Assembly (NCBI GenBank): GCA_023415375.1
Contig: JAEZKW010000283.1
Coordinates: 1 to 21,734 of the forward strand
Source: Bacillota bacterium
Lineage (GTDB): Bacteria; Bacillota; UBA4882; UBA8346
Reading direction: 5' to 3'
DNA: 21,734 nucleotides
Below are positions 1-8,368 of the stretch, in pieces. Every line of letters starts with the position of its first letter. The stretch's first letter is position 1. The position numbers and the translations under genes are program-made. Below the pieces are notes generated by a model. It had not been told where the DNA came from. It ran no database searches and saw nothing but the letters and a program-made list of their open reading frames with translations.

Positions 1-1798
1 CCAGTTTGAATTCACTGTATTCAAATCGGGTATAGCTTAAGCCATAGCCGAACGGATAAAGAGCTTCACCCGTCATATAGCGGTATGTCCGGTTTTGCAT
101 GGAATAATCACTGAAATCTGGCAGTTCCTCGGTACTTCGGTAAAATGTAACCGGTAAACGCGCTGATGGGCTATAGTCACCAAATATCAAAGATGCAATG
201 GCTTTTCCTCCTTCAGCTCCCGGATACCAGCCTTGAATGATAGCTGGAATATGGTTATCGGCCCAAGTAACCGCTAAAGCGCTTCCCGAAAGAAGTACTA
301 AAATAATGGGTTTCCCGACTCGAAATACTGCTTCCAGCAATTCTTGTTGCAATCCTGGCAAATTTAAATGTAATTTATCGCCACTGGCGTATTCGTTGGA
401 CGTATCCCCTTGTTCTCCCTCAATACTTGCATCGAGTCCAAGACACATTACAACAACATCACTTTTTTGGGCAACAGCGATTGCCTCGGCAAAACGATCC
501 TTAGGCTCACCCAGTCCTTCGACTTTATCCTTGTATAAATGGCAGCCCTGCCCATAAAACACCCGGGCCCGACCTTCCAGAGCCTGGGTAATTCCTTCTA
601 ATACTGTCTCATAATGCGAGGCGGTTCCGAAATAATTTCCAATCAGGGCTTCTCTGCTATCGGCGTTCGGCCCAATAACACCAACCGACTTTATTTTGTT
701 TTTATTAAGCGGCAATAGATTATCGGCATTTTTCAAAAGAACCAAAGATTTTTGGGAAACCTCCAAGGCCAATTGACGGTGTTCCTCACAATCATTCTTT
801 TCATAAGTTATTGCACTAAATGGGACACGTTCCTGAGCATCAAACATTCCTAGTCTCATCCGAATGACCATCAGTCTGATAACGGCTTTGTCAATTGTTG
901 CTTCATCAACCAAACCTTCTTGGTGAGCCAGGAGTAGATTCAAATACATATTGCCGCAATTTAGGTCACAGCCGTTATTTACAGCCAGCGCCACCGACTC
1001 CGGAGCAGTTTTAGTGACCATATGATTTTCATGAAAATCTTTGATAGCCCAACAATCCGAAGTTATATATCCGTTAAAGCCCCACCCGTTCCGCAGAATA
1101 TTTTGTAATAATGTTTCACTCCCGCAACATGGTTCGCCATTGGTACGGTTATAGGCTCCCATAACCCCGGCTACATTCGCTTCTTTAACACATTCCTTGA
1201 AAGCGGGAAGATAGGTTTCCCATAAATCCTTTTCCGATACAACCGCATCAAAACTATGTCTTTCACCCTCAGGTCCGCTATGAACGGCAAAATGTTTGGC
1301 ACAAGCGGCAGTTTTTAAGTAAATGGGATCGTTTCCCTGGAGTCCCTTGATAAAAGCTACACCCAGCCTTCCTGTTAAATAAGGATCTTCTCCATATGTT
1401 TCATGGCCACGGCCCCACCGTGGATCCCGAAAAATATTAACATTAGGAGACCAAAAGGTTAATCCCTTATATATGCCATGATCATTATTGCTTTGTGCCT
1501 CATGATATTTGGCCCGTCCTTCGGTAGAAATAACATCTGCGATTTTATAAATTAAATCCTCATCAAAAGTCGATGCCATTCCAATTGCTTGGGGAAAAAC
1601 TGTAGCCGTTCCGGCCCTTGCTACCCCATGCAAAGCTTCATTCCACCAGTTATAGGACGGGATACCCAACCGGGGTATCGCCGGTGCATTGTAAACCATC
1701 TGGTTGACTTTTTCTTCCAAAGTCATTTTGGATACCAAGTCTTTGGCTCGTTCCTCAAAGCTTAAGGTTTCATCGTTATTCTTAAGTTGGACTGACAT
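1..1798 (-). CDS. Glycoside hydrolase family 3 beta-glycosidase (beta-glucosidase/xylosidase type), 3' end beyond window
   Basis: The frame is open from an ATG at 1798 to the left edge, giving 599 codons without a stop, so the C-terminus is missing. A ribosome site GGAGGG lies 6 bases before the ATG. The N-terminal TIM-barrel domain is clear: WWNEALHGVARAG (51-63), KHFAVHSGPE (168-177), GAYNRTNGEPCC (214-225) and the nucleophile motif TSDCW with Asp248. The second alpha/beta domain starts near residue 375. No signal peptide is visible, so the enzyme is probably cytoplasmic and acts on imported oligosaccharides. GH3 members of this clade remove terminal beta-linked glucose or xylose from oligosaccharides; the exact substrate cannot be read from sequence. 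Two LacI-type operators upstream suggest induction by a sugar. Family call is sure, substrate is not. Confidence 0.95.
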   Translation of the reverse strand, partial: MSVQLKNNDETLSFEERAKDLVSKMTLEEKVNQMVYNAPAIPRLGIPSYNWWNEALHGVARAGTATVFPQAIGMASTFDEDLIYKIADVISTEGRAKYHEAQSNNDHGIYKGLTFWSPNVNIFRDPRWGRGHETYGEDPYLTGRLGVAFIKGLQGNDPIYLKTAACAKHFAVHSGPEGERHSFDAVVSEKDLWETYLPAFKECVKEANVAGVMGAYNRTNGEPCCGSETLLQNILRNGWGFNGYITSDCWAIKDFHENHMVTKTAPESVALAVNNGCDLNCGNMYLNLLLAHQEGLVDEATIDKAVIRLMVIRMRLGMFDAQERVPFSAITYEKNDCEEHRQLALEVSQKSLVLLKNADNLLPLNKNKIKSVGVIGPNADSREALIGNYFGTASHYETVLEGITQALEGRARVFYGQGCHLYKDKVEGLGEPKDRFAEAIAVAQKSDVVVMCLGLDASIEGEQGDTSNEYASGDKLHLNLPGLQQELLEAVFRVGKPIILVLLSGSALAVTWADNHIPAIIQGWYPGAEGGKAIASLIFGDYSPSARLPVTFYRSTEELPDFSDYSMQNRTYRYMTGEALYPFGYGLSYTRFEYSEFKL

Positions 1799-1902
1799 TT
1801 GAAACCCTCCATGTCATAAATGTAAACACATTAGAAATTCTTAAAGTCACGCATTTCCTATTGGGGATCTTGTTACAATTTTGTGAATGTAGATATTTCC
1901 AG

Positions 1903-1912
1903 CAAACGTTTG
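1903..1912. promoter_or_regulatory. LacI-family-type operator, proximal copy
   Basis: Palindrome CAAACGTTTG, about 105 bp upstream of the GH3 start. The central CG with symmetrical arms is the usual form of operators bound by LacI/GalR-family regulators; it differs from a CcpA cre site in the inner bases. A second copy of the same core lies at 2130-2139. That it regulates the GH3 gene is inference. Confidence 0.6.
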
Positions 1913-2128
1913 TTAAAATGCTTGTCATCTATATAAACAATTTATTCATCCTAGTCAAACCTATTCGTGGTTTTTATCCGGACTAAATAAAAAGCGACTG
2001 AATGGATTTTTGCCTTCCATAAAGTTCGATATCGTTTTTGCTTTAGAACGATCTGGAATCATTACAAATCCCTTTATTTCAAGGAATTCTTTTTAACAAA
2101 ATCACAAAGGAATTTTTGAAACTTTTTA

Positions 2129-2140
2129 ACAAACGTTTGT
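2129..2140. promoter_or_regulatory. LacI-family-type operator, distal copy
   Basis: Perfect 12-bp palindrome ACAAACGTTTGT sharing its 10-bp core with the site at 1903. The two centres are 227 bp apart, a distance that would allow DNA looping between two bound dimers. The rest of the 1799-2302 gap is AT-rich, with no other gene I can support. Confidence 0.6.
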
Positions 2141-2240
2141 GAATATATTTCTAGAGAAAGGAGGGAAATCCTCCTAATGATGCAAATAAATTTTTCTTAC
2201 CGGAAAATTATGATGAATCATCTTTAAAATTACGTTAAAA

Positions 2241-2278
2241 TAAAAAGGACTTCGTCTCTTTTTTAGAAACGAAGTCTT
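2241..2278 (-). terminator. Rho-independent terminator of the nucleotidyltransferase operon
   Basis: Inverted repeat 2246-2255 / 2269-2278 (ACTTCGT against ACGAAGT, extended with one G-T pair). Read on the minus strand it is followed by CCTTTTTATTTT. It lies 25 bases after the stop at 2303. Confidence 0.8.
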
Positions 2279-2302
2279 AACAATGAATGGAGCCTTTCTC
2301 TT

Positions 2303-4786
2303 TTATTCAATCTGTAACTGCTGGATTCGATTCAAATAAATCTGACTCAAGGCATCGGCTTCCTCGGAAGTATTGGCTTCGGAATAAATTTTAAAGATAG
2401 GTTCTTCAGCATCAGGCAAAACTAAAGCCCAACCTTGTTCATGAAATACTTTTAAACCGTCGGTCATTTCCAAAAGACGGTTTTTATTTTCTTCAAATAA
2501 ATTCCGCATGATCCGCCCTTTATCTTCCCAGGGACAATCGGCTTCCCGGTAACTTCTTTCAACACTTGGTATCAGCAGTTTAGCCTCGGATAAGGATAAT
2601 TGTTCTCTAGCTAGTAGTTCCATCACCTTTACCAAACATACCAAGAAATCGTACTCCGGTTGATATAAGTTTTGACCATCCGCTGAAGGAAATAATCTTT
2701 CCTGAGCCACCTTCTCCATCATCGACCTGGGATTGGCCTTGGTTCGTATAACTTGTCCATGAAATTGCCGCGCTAATTCCTCAATAAACTGCGGTGCCGT
2801 CACCTGAATCGGTATTGTAGCCTGAGGTTTATTTTTTAAAACCAAAAAAGCAAGGAGAGCTGTTAACTGTTCATCTTTTAACAGTTCACCCCGCTCATCC
2901 AGAATAATTAGTTTTTCACCATCATTACCGGAGATGATCCCAAAATCAGCGCCTGAGAATTTAACTTGTTCTGAGACAATATTCATTACCCTAGCGAGCT
3001 CTTTTAAAGGCCGTAACCGGTGAATCGAATCATTAGGTTGGCTTTCGGCAACTAAGATTTCGCACCCAAGCTTGTCCAATAAACTGGGAAGTATCAGTGA
3101 AAGGCTGCCATTATCGTAATTGACAACCATTTTAAAGCGCCTTTTTTGAACTAATTCTTGCGATTCGGTATTTAGCAACCCTTCTAAATATGGCTCTATC
3201 AGATGGGGTACAAACGCCAATTCGCCCATGGCGTTTGCTTCAACTCTTAAAAAATCTTCGCAAAAATAAGCATTTTCCAAGGCCCGCTCGCCATTTTTAT
3301 CGATATATAAACCGGTATGGTCAAAAAATTCGATTACCATACCGTCAGTTTGTTGGGGGCTCATCCGAAGATGTACCCCCCCCTTAACTCCCAAGGTCGG
3401 AATGGCATATCTTGTTGCCGATGAAGGTATTGTACCTAAGTCGTAAACATTGACACCTGCTGCCAATGCCCCAGATACCAGCGCCCTTTTAAGTACTCTT
3501 GCAGCACGGTAATTGTCTGAACTGACTACAATTTTGGCACCGGGTTTTAAATGAGCCCCTAGAACACCCCCTATTTTCGCTACAAATTCCGGGGTAATCT
3601 CCTGATTCATGATGCCACTGATCCCACTGTTTCCAAAAAGACTTCTAGGACCTTTCAGAGACCAAATTAAACTATCATTCAAAATCGAACCGCTATCGAT
3701 ATCTTTATGAGGCCACACCCTTACCGCCGGTTTTACTATCGCCCGTGTGCCCAGGCTAACATTTTCCCCAAGCACCACCCCTTCATGAATGGTATTTCTT
3801 CCTTTGAGATGAGCATTTTGACAAATAATGGCTCCATTGATTTCAGAGTTCCCTCCTATATAACAATGGTTCCATAGAATGCTACGTTGTATTTCCGAGC
3901 CATTCTGAATTGTCCCATAGTCTCCAATGACCGACATTTCTCCTATTACAACCTGGTCCGCTATCTTCACATGGTTCCCCAATAATACCGGGGCCGTAAT
4001 CTTTGCCCCCTGAGCAATTTCGACTCCTTCACCAGCCCAAACTCCCGGGCTTATCTCCTGTCCTACCTTCTCCACATTTACTTTGCCTGTTAATACGTCA
4101 TAGTGGGCTTGACGATATTGTTCCAGATTGCCAATATCCGACCAATAACCTGAAGCTACATAACCGAATAGTGGTTCATTTTTTGATTGTAATAAGGGAA
4201 AAAGATCTTTACTGAAATCGAAAACTTGTCCCTTTTGGTAATAGTCGAAAATTCGCGGTTCCAGAATATAAATCCCGGTATTGACTGTATCACTAAAGAC
4301 TTCACCCCAGCCCGGTTTTTCCAGAAAGCGCTTAACCTTACCCTCCTCATCGGTAATCACAACTCCGTATTCAAGCGGATTATTTACTTTTGTTAATACC
4401 AGAGTGGCAATGGCCCCTCGAGCCCGGTGAAAATCGACGGCAGCAGTTAGATCAATATCCGTTAGGGCGTCCCCGCTAATGACTAGAAAAGTCTCATTTA
4501 AAAAATCTGAGCCGTTCCGCACACTACCTGCAGTTCCGAGCGGGGTTTCTTCAATAAAATATTGCATTTCTACGCCGAATTTCCGCCCATTTTCAAAATA
4601 ATTTTCAATAGCCTGAGGTAAATAAAATAAGGTTGCCATTATCTCGGTAAAGTTATGCTTTTTAAGCAGATTGATAATATGTTCCATCATCGGCCGATTC
4701 GCTATGGGTGTCATTGGTTTGGGTTTATAACAAGTCAATGGCCTGAGCCGGGTCCCTTTTCCACCGGCCATGATAACTGCTTTCAT
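2303..4786 (-). CDS. Fused sugar-1-phosphate nucleotidyltransferase / phosphohexomutase-like protein
   Basis: 827 residues. Residues 1-235 are a nucleotidyltransferase: GGKGTRLRPLT (8-18), SGDALTDID (104-112), EKP (156-158), NTGIY (169-173). Residues 250-370 form left-handed beta-helix hexapeptide repeats. Residues 380-827 resemble an alpha-D-phosphohexomutase. Proteins of this fused type are usually annotated mannose-1-phosphate guanylyltransferase or glucose-1-phosphate nucleotidyltransferase and make NDP-sugars. The mutase part looks inactive: the phosphoserine loop (normally TASHNP) reads LRMSPQQ at 473-479, the metal loop (DGDxDR) reads SGNDGEK at 619-625, and the phosphate loop (RxSGTEP) reads LPDAEEP at 790-796. 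It may be regulatory or only bind sugar phosphate. Ribosome site AAGGAGG precedes the ATG. It follows the GT4 gene by 75 bp, so one operon is likely, with this enzyme supplying the donor. NTP and sugar specificity are unknown. Confidence 0.9.
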   Translation of the reverse strand: MKAVIMAGGKGTRLRPLTCYKPKPMTPIANRPMMEHIINLLKKHNFTEIMATLFYLPQAIENYFENGRKFGVEMQYFIEETPLGTAGSVRNGSDFLNETFLVISGDALTDIDLTAAVDFHRARGAIATLVLTKVNNPLEYGVVITDEEGKVKRFLEKPGWGEVFSDTVNTGIYILEPRIFDYYQKGQVFDFSKDLFPLLQSKNEPLFGYVASGYWSDIGNLEQYRQAHYDVLTGKVNVEKVGQEISPGVWAGEGVEIAQGAKITAPVLLGNHVKIADQVVIGEMSVIGDYGTIQNGSEIQRSILWNHCYIGGNSEINGAIICQNAHLKGRNTIHEGVVLGENVSLGTRAIVKPAVRVWPHKDIDSGSILNDSLIWSLKGPRSLFGNSGISGIMNQEITPEFVAKIGGVLGAHLKPGAKIVVSSDNYRAARVLKRALVSGALAAGVNVYDLGTIPSSATRYAIPTLGVKGGVHLRMSPQQTDGMVIEFFDHTGLYIDKNGERALENAYFCEDFLRVEANAMGELAFVPHLIEPYLEGLLNTESQELVQKRRFKMVVNYDNGSLSLILPSLLDKLGCEILVAESQPNDSIHRLRPLKELARVMNIVSEQVKFSGADFGIISGNDGEKLIILDERGELLKDEQLTALLAFLVLKNKPQATIPIQVTAPQFIEELARQFHGQVIRTKANPRSMMEKVAQERLFPSADGQNLYQPEYDFLVCLVKVMELLAREQLSLSEAKLLIPSVERSYREADCPWEDKGRIMRNLFEENKNRLLEMTDGLKVFHEQGWALVLPDAEEPIFKIYSEANTSEEADALSQIYLNRIQQLQIE

Positions 4787-4861
4787 AGAGATCCTCCTTA
4801 AAATTACACCGTGTCCTTATTATTATTTGATATAAGAGAGCAGAATGATTTTGCTCAATCC

Positions 4862-6151
4862 TTAATGAACATCACGATAACGAGTCATTTCCTCTGCTTC
4901 TATGGTTTTAATCATATTCGACATGATGATTTCCCGGGCTGCCTCCTCATGCATTACCGCATGCCAATTTGATTTTTGATTTTCCTCAATAATTTCCTGG
5001 TAAACCTGGCTGGTTTGAATAGCAATTTTGTCCCAACTATAAATTTGCTGCACATCTTTGAGAGCTGTGGCTTTCATTTTGCCACAATGATCGGGATGCT
5101 GTAATGCCCAAATTATATTATCGGCCAAAGAATTTACATTATCACAATAGACCTTCAACCCATTTTCGCCATGTCGGATAATTTCTCCCAATCCGCCTGC
5201 ATCTGAAGCAATCACCGGTGCCCCGGCAGCCATTCCTTCTAAAGCTACAATACCAAAAGGTTCATATAGGCTGGGGAACACCGCTACTGTTGCTGCTTTG
5301 TACAATGCATTCCGCGTATCGTCATCGATATAACCGGCGAAGTAAACACGATGATAAATACCTAATTGATAAGCTCGATGTTTTAATTCCTCTAAATAAG
5401 GACCTTTTCCGGCAATGACCAATTTGGTATTGGGTTCCACTCCAAGCACTCTTGAGAAAGCATCGAGTAAAACTCCCAGTCCTTTTTCACGGACAATCCG
5501 CCCTACATAAAAAATCATCTTCTCATCCGGAGCACAATAATGTGAGCGGACCTCATCAGGCTTTAGGGCAGTCTTTTCAAATTCGCCTGGATAGACCCCG
5601 TTGGGAATGATTCGAATCTTATCTTCAGGCATCTGGAAAACCCGCTGTAGTTCTGCTTTCATGTAATTACTGCAACAAATAACTCGCCAAGATTCGTAAC
5701 CTAGCCACCACTCAACATTACTGATATACCGCTGCAATTCATTATTAAGCCCATTATTGCGCCCATATTCCGTAGCATGGATCGTTGAAACCAAGGGTAT
5801 CCGCCAGGAATGCTTAAGATTCTTGCCTGCAAATGCCGCCAACCAGTCATGGGCGTGAATAATATCGAAAGTAGCCCCAAGTAAAGCTAGACGGTTGGCC
5901 ATTTCCGTCATATTCAGATTCAATTGCAGCACCCAGGTCAAAAAATCCGGAGTTGAGGGATTATTCATCACCACCCGGTAAACTTTCACCCCATGAATCG
6001 TTTCATAATCGGCTGCATCCTGTACCCCACAGGTAATCACTGAAACCTCTACATTCCGTTTTACTAAAGCTAAAGCCAAATCATAAACATGGCGGGCTAT
6101 CCCCCCGACGATTTTCGGAGGAAACTCCCAACTTAGCATCAGTACTTTCAT
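4862..6151 (-). CDS. GT4-family glycosyltransferase (glycogen/starch-synthase-like)
   Basis: 429 residues with the GT-B fold of family GT4. The N-terminal motif WEFPPKIVGGIARH (8-21) is the glycine-rich donor loop region, HAHDW is at 99-103, and GRIVREKG (217-224) starts the C-terminal Rossmann domain. The retaining GT4 E-x7-E motif is EPFGIVALE with Glu297 and Glu305. No membrane segment or signal peptide is seen, so it is cytosolic. Members of this clade transfer a sugar from a nucleotide sugar, often glucose in glycogen-like synthesis; the acceptor cannot be told here. It is the first gene of a likely operon with the downstream nucleotidyltransferase. The tail after about residue 395 is acidic and weakly conserved. 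A promoter is visible at 6345-6372, leaving a leader of roughly 190 bases. Confidence 0.9.
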   Translation of the reverse strand: MKVLMLSWEFPPKIVGGIARHVYDLALALVKRNVEVSVITCGVQDAADYETIHGVKVYRVVMNNPSTPDFLTWVLQLNLNMTEMANRLALLGATFDIIHAHDWLAAFAGKNLKHSWRIPLVSTIHATEYGRNNGLNNELQRYISNVEWWLGYESWRVICCSNYMKAELQRVFQMPEDKIRIIPNGVYPGEFEKTALKPDEVRSHYCAPDEKMIFYVGRIVREKGLGVLLDAFSRVLGVEPNTKLVIAGKGPYLEELKHRAYQLGIYHRVYFAGYIDDDTRNALYKAATVAVFPSLYEPFGIVALEGMAAGAPVIASDAGGLGEIIRHGENGLKVYCDNVNSLADNIIWALQHPDHCGKMKATALKDVQQIYSWDKIAIQTSQVYQEIIEENQKSNWHAVMHEEAAREIIMSNMIKTIEAEEMTRYRDVH

Positions 6152-6344
6152 ACCATCACCTCAAAAATTATTTTGATAAAAGAATGGCTTCTGTGCACTC
6201 TTCAAAGGTTACCTACGTAGACCATAGGCACCAATTTGCCATAATGTTGATAGATTGGAAAGAGCTATCGACGATTCCAGGAGTGCTCAATTAGTTTAAC
6301 CCAGGGTCTCTATCTCTATAACTAATTTTCTCGGATCTTATTCA

Positions 6345-6372
6345 TTTATAAAAATAATTCAAAATTTCACAA
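6345..6372 (-). promoter_or_regulatory. Sigma-A-type promoter for the GT4 operon
   Basis: On the minus strand, TTGTGA (6372-6367), a 16-bp spacer and TATAAA (6350-6345). Its -35 box overlaps the -35 box of the divergent plus-strand promoter, so the two could exclude each other. Confidence 0.5.
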
Positions 6373-6394
6373 TACATGGTAGAATCAGTATAAT
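6366..6394 (+). promoter_or_regulatory. Sigma-A-type promoter P1 for the acyl-CoA synthetase gene
   Basis: TTCACA (6366-6371), 17-bp spacer, TATAAT (6389-6394). Near-consensus hexamers with ideal spacing. It would give a leader of about 250 bases before the start at 6654. Confidence 0.6.
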
Positions 6395-6399
6395 ATATC

Positions 6400-6427
6400 C
6401 TGACAAAGCCGTTTACCTGATTATAAT
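6400..6427 (+). promoter_or_regulatory. Sigma-A-type promoter P2 for the acyl-CoA synthetase gene
   Basis: CTGACA (6400-6405), 16-bp spacer, TATAAT (6422-6427). A second near-consensus promoter just downstream of P1. Between it and 6654 I see only AT-rich leader with no riboswitch I can name. The 6152-6340 stretch likewise holds no gene; it has an 8-bp palindrome CTACGTAG of unknown meaning. Confidence 0.5.
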
Positions 6428-6653
6428 TGACTTTTGGACAAATTTGTTATACCATCCGTAGTATTGATATGTGTTTTTATTGATTCACTTGGAATTCATC
6501 TTGATTTTACTCTGAGGCTGTTTAAAAAGTACTTTAGAATCAATAAGATATGTCATATCAGATATGGAAATATGTTAGATATTGAATATATGCATCTGAA
6601 TTCAACAAAACATTAATGAATCAGAGATCCCCAACAAGAGAGGAGAATCTTTT

Positions 6654-8273
6654 TTGAAACAGGTCTGGTTTAAATCCTATGAAAAGGGGGTACCTTCTCA
6701 CCTCGATTACCCTGCAATAACGCTCTCGGGAATGCTCCATCAAACAACCTCTAGATTCCCAAAGCAAAATGCTTTGATTTATTTAGAGCACCAATGGACT
6801 TACCAAGAAGTCGATAATTTAGTTTCCCAAATGGCCAATTTATTAATTAGCTATGGAGTAAAGCCGGGTGATCGTGTCGGGATCCAACTCCCCAATTCAC
6901 CTCAATTTGTTATAAGCTATTTTGGAATATTACGGGCTGGCGCTATTAGCGTACCCATCAATCCGAGTTTCAGCGGGGACGAACTCATTTATATCATTCA
7001 AGATAGTGGAATGCAAATACTCATTACCAATCTGGAAATGGTCCCTGTACTCACAGATAGCTCTTTCAATCATTTAAAAATAATTACCACAGATATTCGG
7101 GTTCCATTTTCTGCAGAAAATGATTACAATTTATCGATTAACGGTACCAAACTCGAAAAAGTTCTATTTGGACAACCTGTCAGTGATCCCAAAATTGAAG
7201 TAACACCTGAATCGGTGGCCAACTTACAGTATACCGGTGGTACAACAGGTTTATATAAAGGAGCGATGCTTACTCATCGTAATCTCATTGCAAACGCCAC
7301 CCAGCTTCGGGCCTGGTTTAAAAACGTCTACAATGATGGTGAGGGAAGATTTATTTGTGTTATCCCAATGTTTCATATTTACGCTATGAGTACCAATTTA
7401 AACCATGCTATACTTTCTGGCTCTTCCCAAATATTAATGTCCAAATTCGATTTAAATGAACTGATACGGTTGATTGAGAAACATAAACCGAATATTTTCA
7501 TGGGCGTCCCCGCGATGTACGGAGCCATTGCAATGCGCGATAACGCTAATAATTACGATCTAAGTTCCATTGAAGCCTGTATCTGTGGATCAGCGCCGCT
7601 ACCTCCTGTAGTCCATCAGAGGTTCGAAAAATTGACAGGCGGCAAGCTTCGTGAAGGGTATGGACTTTCGGAGTGTTCTCCGGTAGTGGCTGTGACTCCT
7701 ATCAATGGCCAATTCAAATACGGTAGTGTCGGAATTCCATTTCCCGATACCGAAGTTAAGATTGTAAATCCTGAAACTGGTGAAGAGTTGAAAGAATTTG
7801 GTGCAGTTGGGGAAATTGTAGTAAAAGGCCCCCAAGTTATGCTGGGTTATTGGGGTCATCCTAAAGAGACAGCATTGGTATTAAAAGATAGTTGGTTGCA
7901 TACCGGCGATTTGGGCAGTATCGATGAAGACGGTTATATTTTTATTACCGATCGTCTCAAGGATATGATTATCGTAGGTGGCGAGAAGGTTTATCCAAGG
8001 GAAATTGAAGATTTATTGTATTCCCATCCTGCAGTTAAAGAAGCTGCCGTCATTGGTGCCCCTCACTCACTGCGTGGCGAGGTACCGGAGGCTTATGTCG
8101 TTTTAAAAGAGACAGCCGCCACCTCGGAAAAAGAATTACGTCGCTTTTGTTCCGAGCATCTCTCGAAGTTTAAGGTACCCCATAAAATTCAAGTCGTCGA
8201 GGAACTCCCCCGAAGTTCGGTCGGGAAAGTCCTGCGCCGTTTGATAAGAGATAAATACTATGGTGACAAATAA
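6654..8273 (+). CDS. AMP-forming acyl-CoA synthetase (long-chain-fatty-acid-CoA-ligase type)
   Basis: 539 residues of the ANL adenylating superfamily, which activates a carboxylic acid as acyl-AMP and transfers it to CoA. Visible core motifs: the phosphate-binding loop YTGGTTGLYKG (193-203), GYGLSE (335-340), HTGD (416-419), the hinge ITDRLKDMIIVGGEKVYPRE (431-450) and the catalytic lysine Lys525 in SSVGKVLRR. Loop position 201 is Tyr where most members have Pro (xPKG). The start is TTG, supported by AGAGGAGA about 9 bases upstream; no in-frame ATG is near. Length and motif order match fatty-acyl-CoA ligases, so a medium- or long-chain fatty acid is the best guess. It is a single-gene unit with divergent (left) and convergent (right) neighbours, so context gives no substrate clue. 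Confidence 0.93.
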   Translation: MKQVWFKSYEKGVPSHLDYPAITLSGMLHQTTSRFPKQNALIYLEHQWTYQEVDNLVSQMANLLISYGVKPGDRVGIQLPNSPQFVISYFGILRAGAISVPINPSFSGDELIYIIQDSGMQILITNLEMVPVLTDSSFNHLKIITTDIRVPFSAENDYNLSINGTKLEKVLFGQPVSDPKIEVTPESVANLQYTGGTTGLYKGAMLTHRNLIANATQLRAWFKNVYNDGEGRFICVIPMFHIYAMSTNLNHAILSGSSQILMSKFDLNELIRLIEKHKPNIFMGVPAMYGAIAMRDNANNYDLSSIEACICGSAPLPPVVHQRFEKLTGGKLREGYGLSECSPVVAVTPINGQFKYGSVGIPFPDTEVKIVNPETGEELKEFGAVGEIVVKGPQVMLGYWGHPKETALVLKDSWLHTGDLGSIDEDGYIFITDRLKDMIIVGGEKVYPREIEDLLYSHPAVKEAAVIGAPHSLRGEVPEAYVVLKETAATSEKELRRFCSEHLSKFKVPHKIQVVEELPRSSVGKVLRRLIRDKYYGDK

Positions 8274-8304
8274 ATTCCCGTGACGTCAAGACAATAAATT
8301 TCTT

Positions 8305-8351
8305 TCTCTGTGTCTCCGTGGCTAAGTCAATTGTCCACGGAGACACAGAGA
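8305..8351. repeat. Long perfect inverted repeat between convergent genes, possible bidirectional terminator
   Basis: Arms 8305-8321 and 8335-8351 are perfectly complementary over 17 bp (core CTCTGTGTCTCCGTGG), with a 13-base loop. It sits between the stops of the acyl-CoA synthetase (8273) and uvrA (8369). Neither side has a strong T-tract, so it is not a textbook intrinsic terminator. It could be a dispersed palindromic repeat. Confidence 0.7.
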
Positions 8352-8368
8352 TTAAAACGTATTTCTCC

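Noticed and set aside
2159..2225. Plus-strand micro-frame (MMQINFSYRK...) after an AGGAGG/CCTCCT hairpin
   Set aside because: Sixteen codons, ribosome site about 12 bases from the ATG and folded into a hairpin, no promoter seen.
6152..6340. T-box or other riboswitch in the GT4 leader
   Set aside because: A 6-bp helix (GCACTC/GAGTGC) exists, but no T-box sequence, specifier domain or terminator/antiterminator pair is present.
6434..6616. 60-codon plus-strand frame in the acyl-CoA synthetase leader
   Set aside because: TTG start without a ribosome site, AT-rich composition typical of leader, no recognisable motif.
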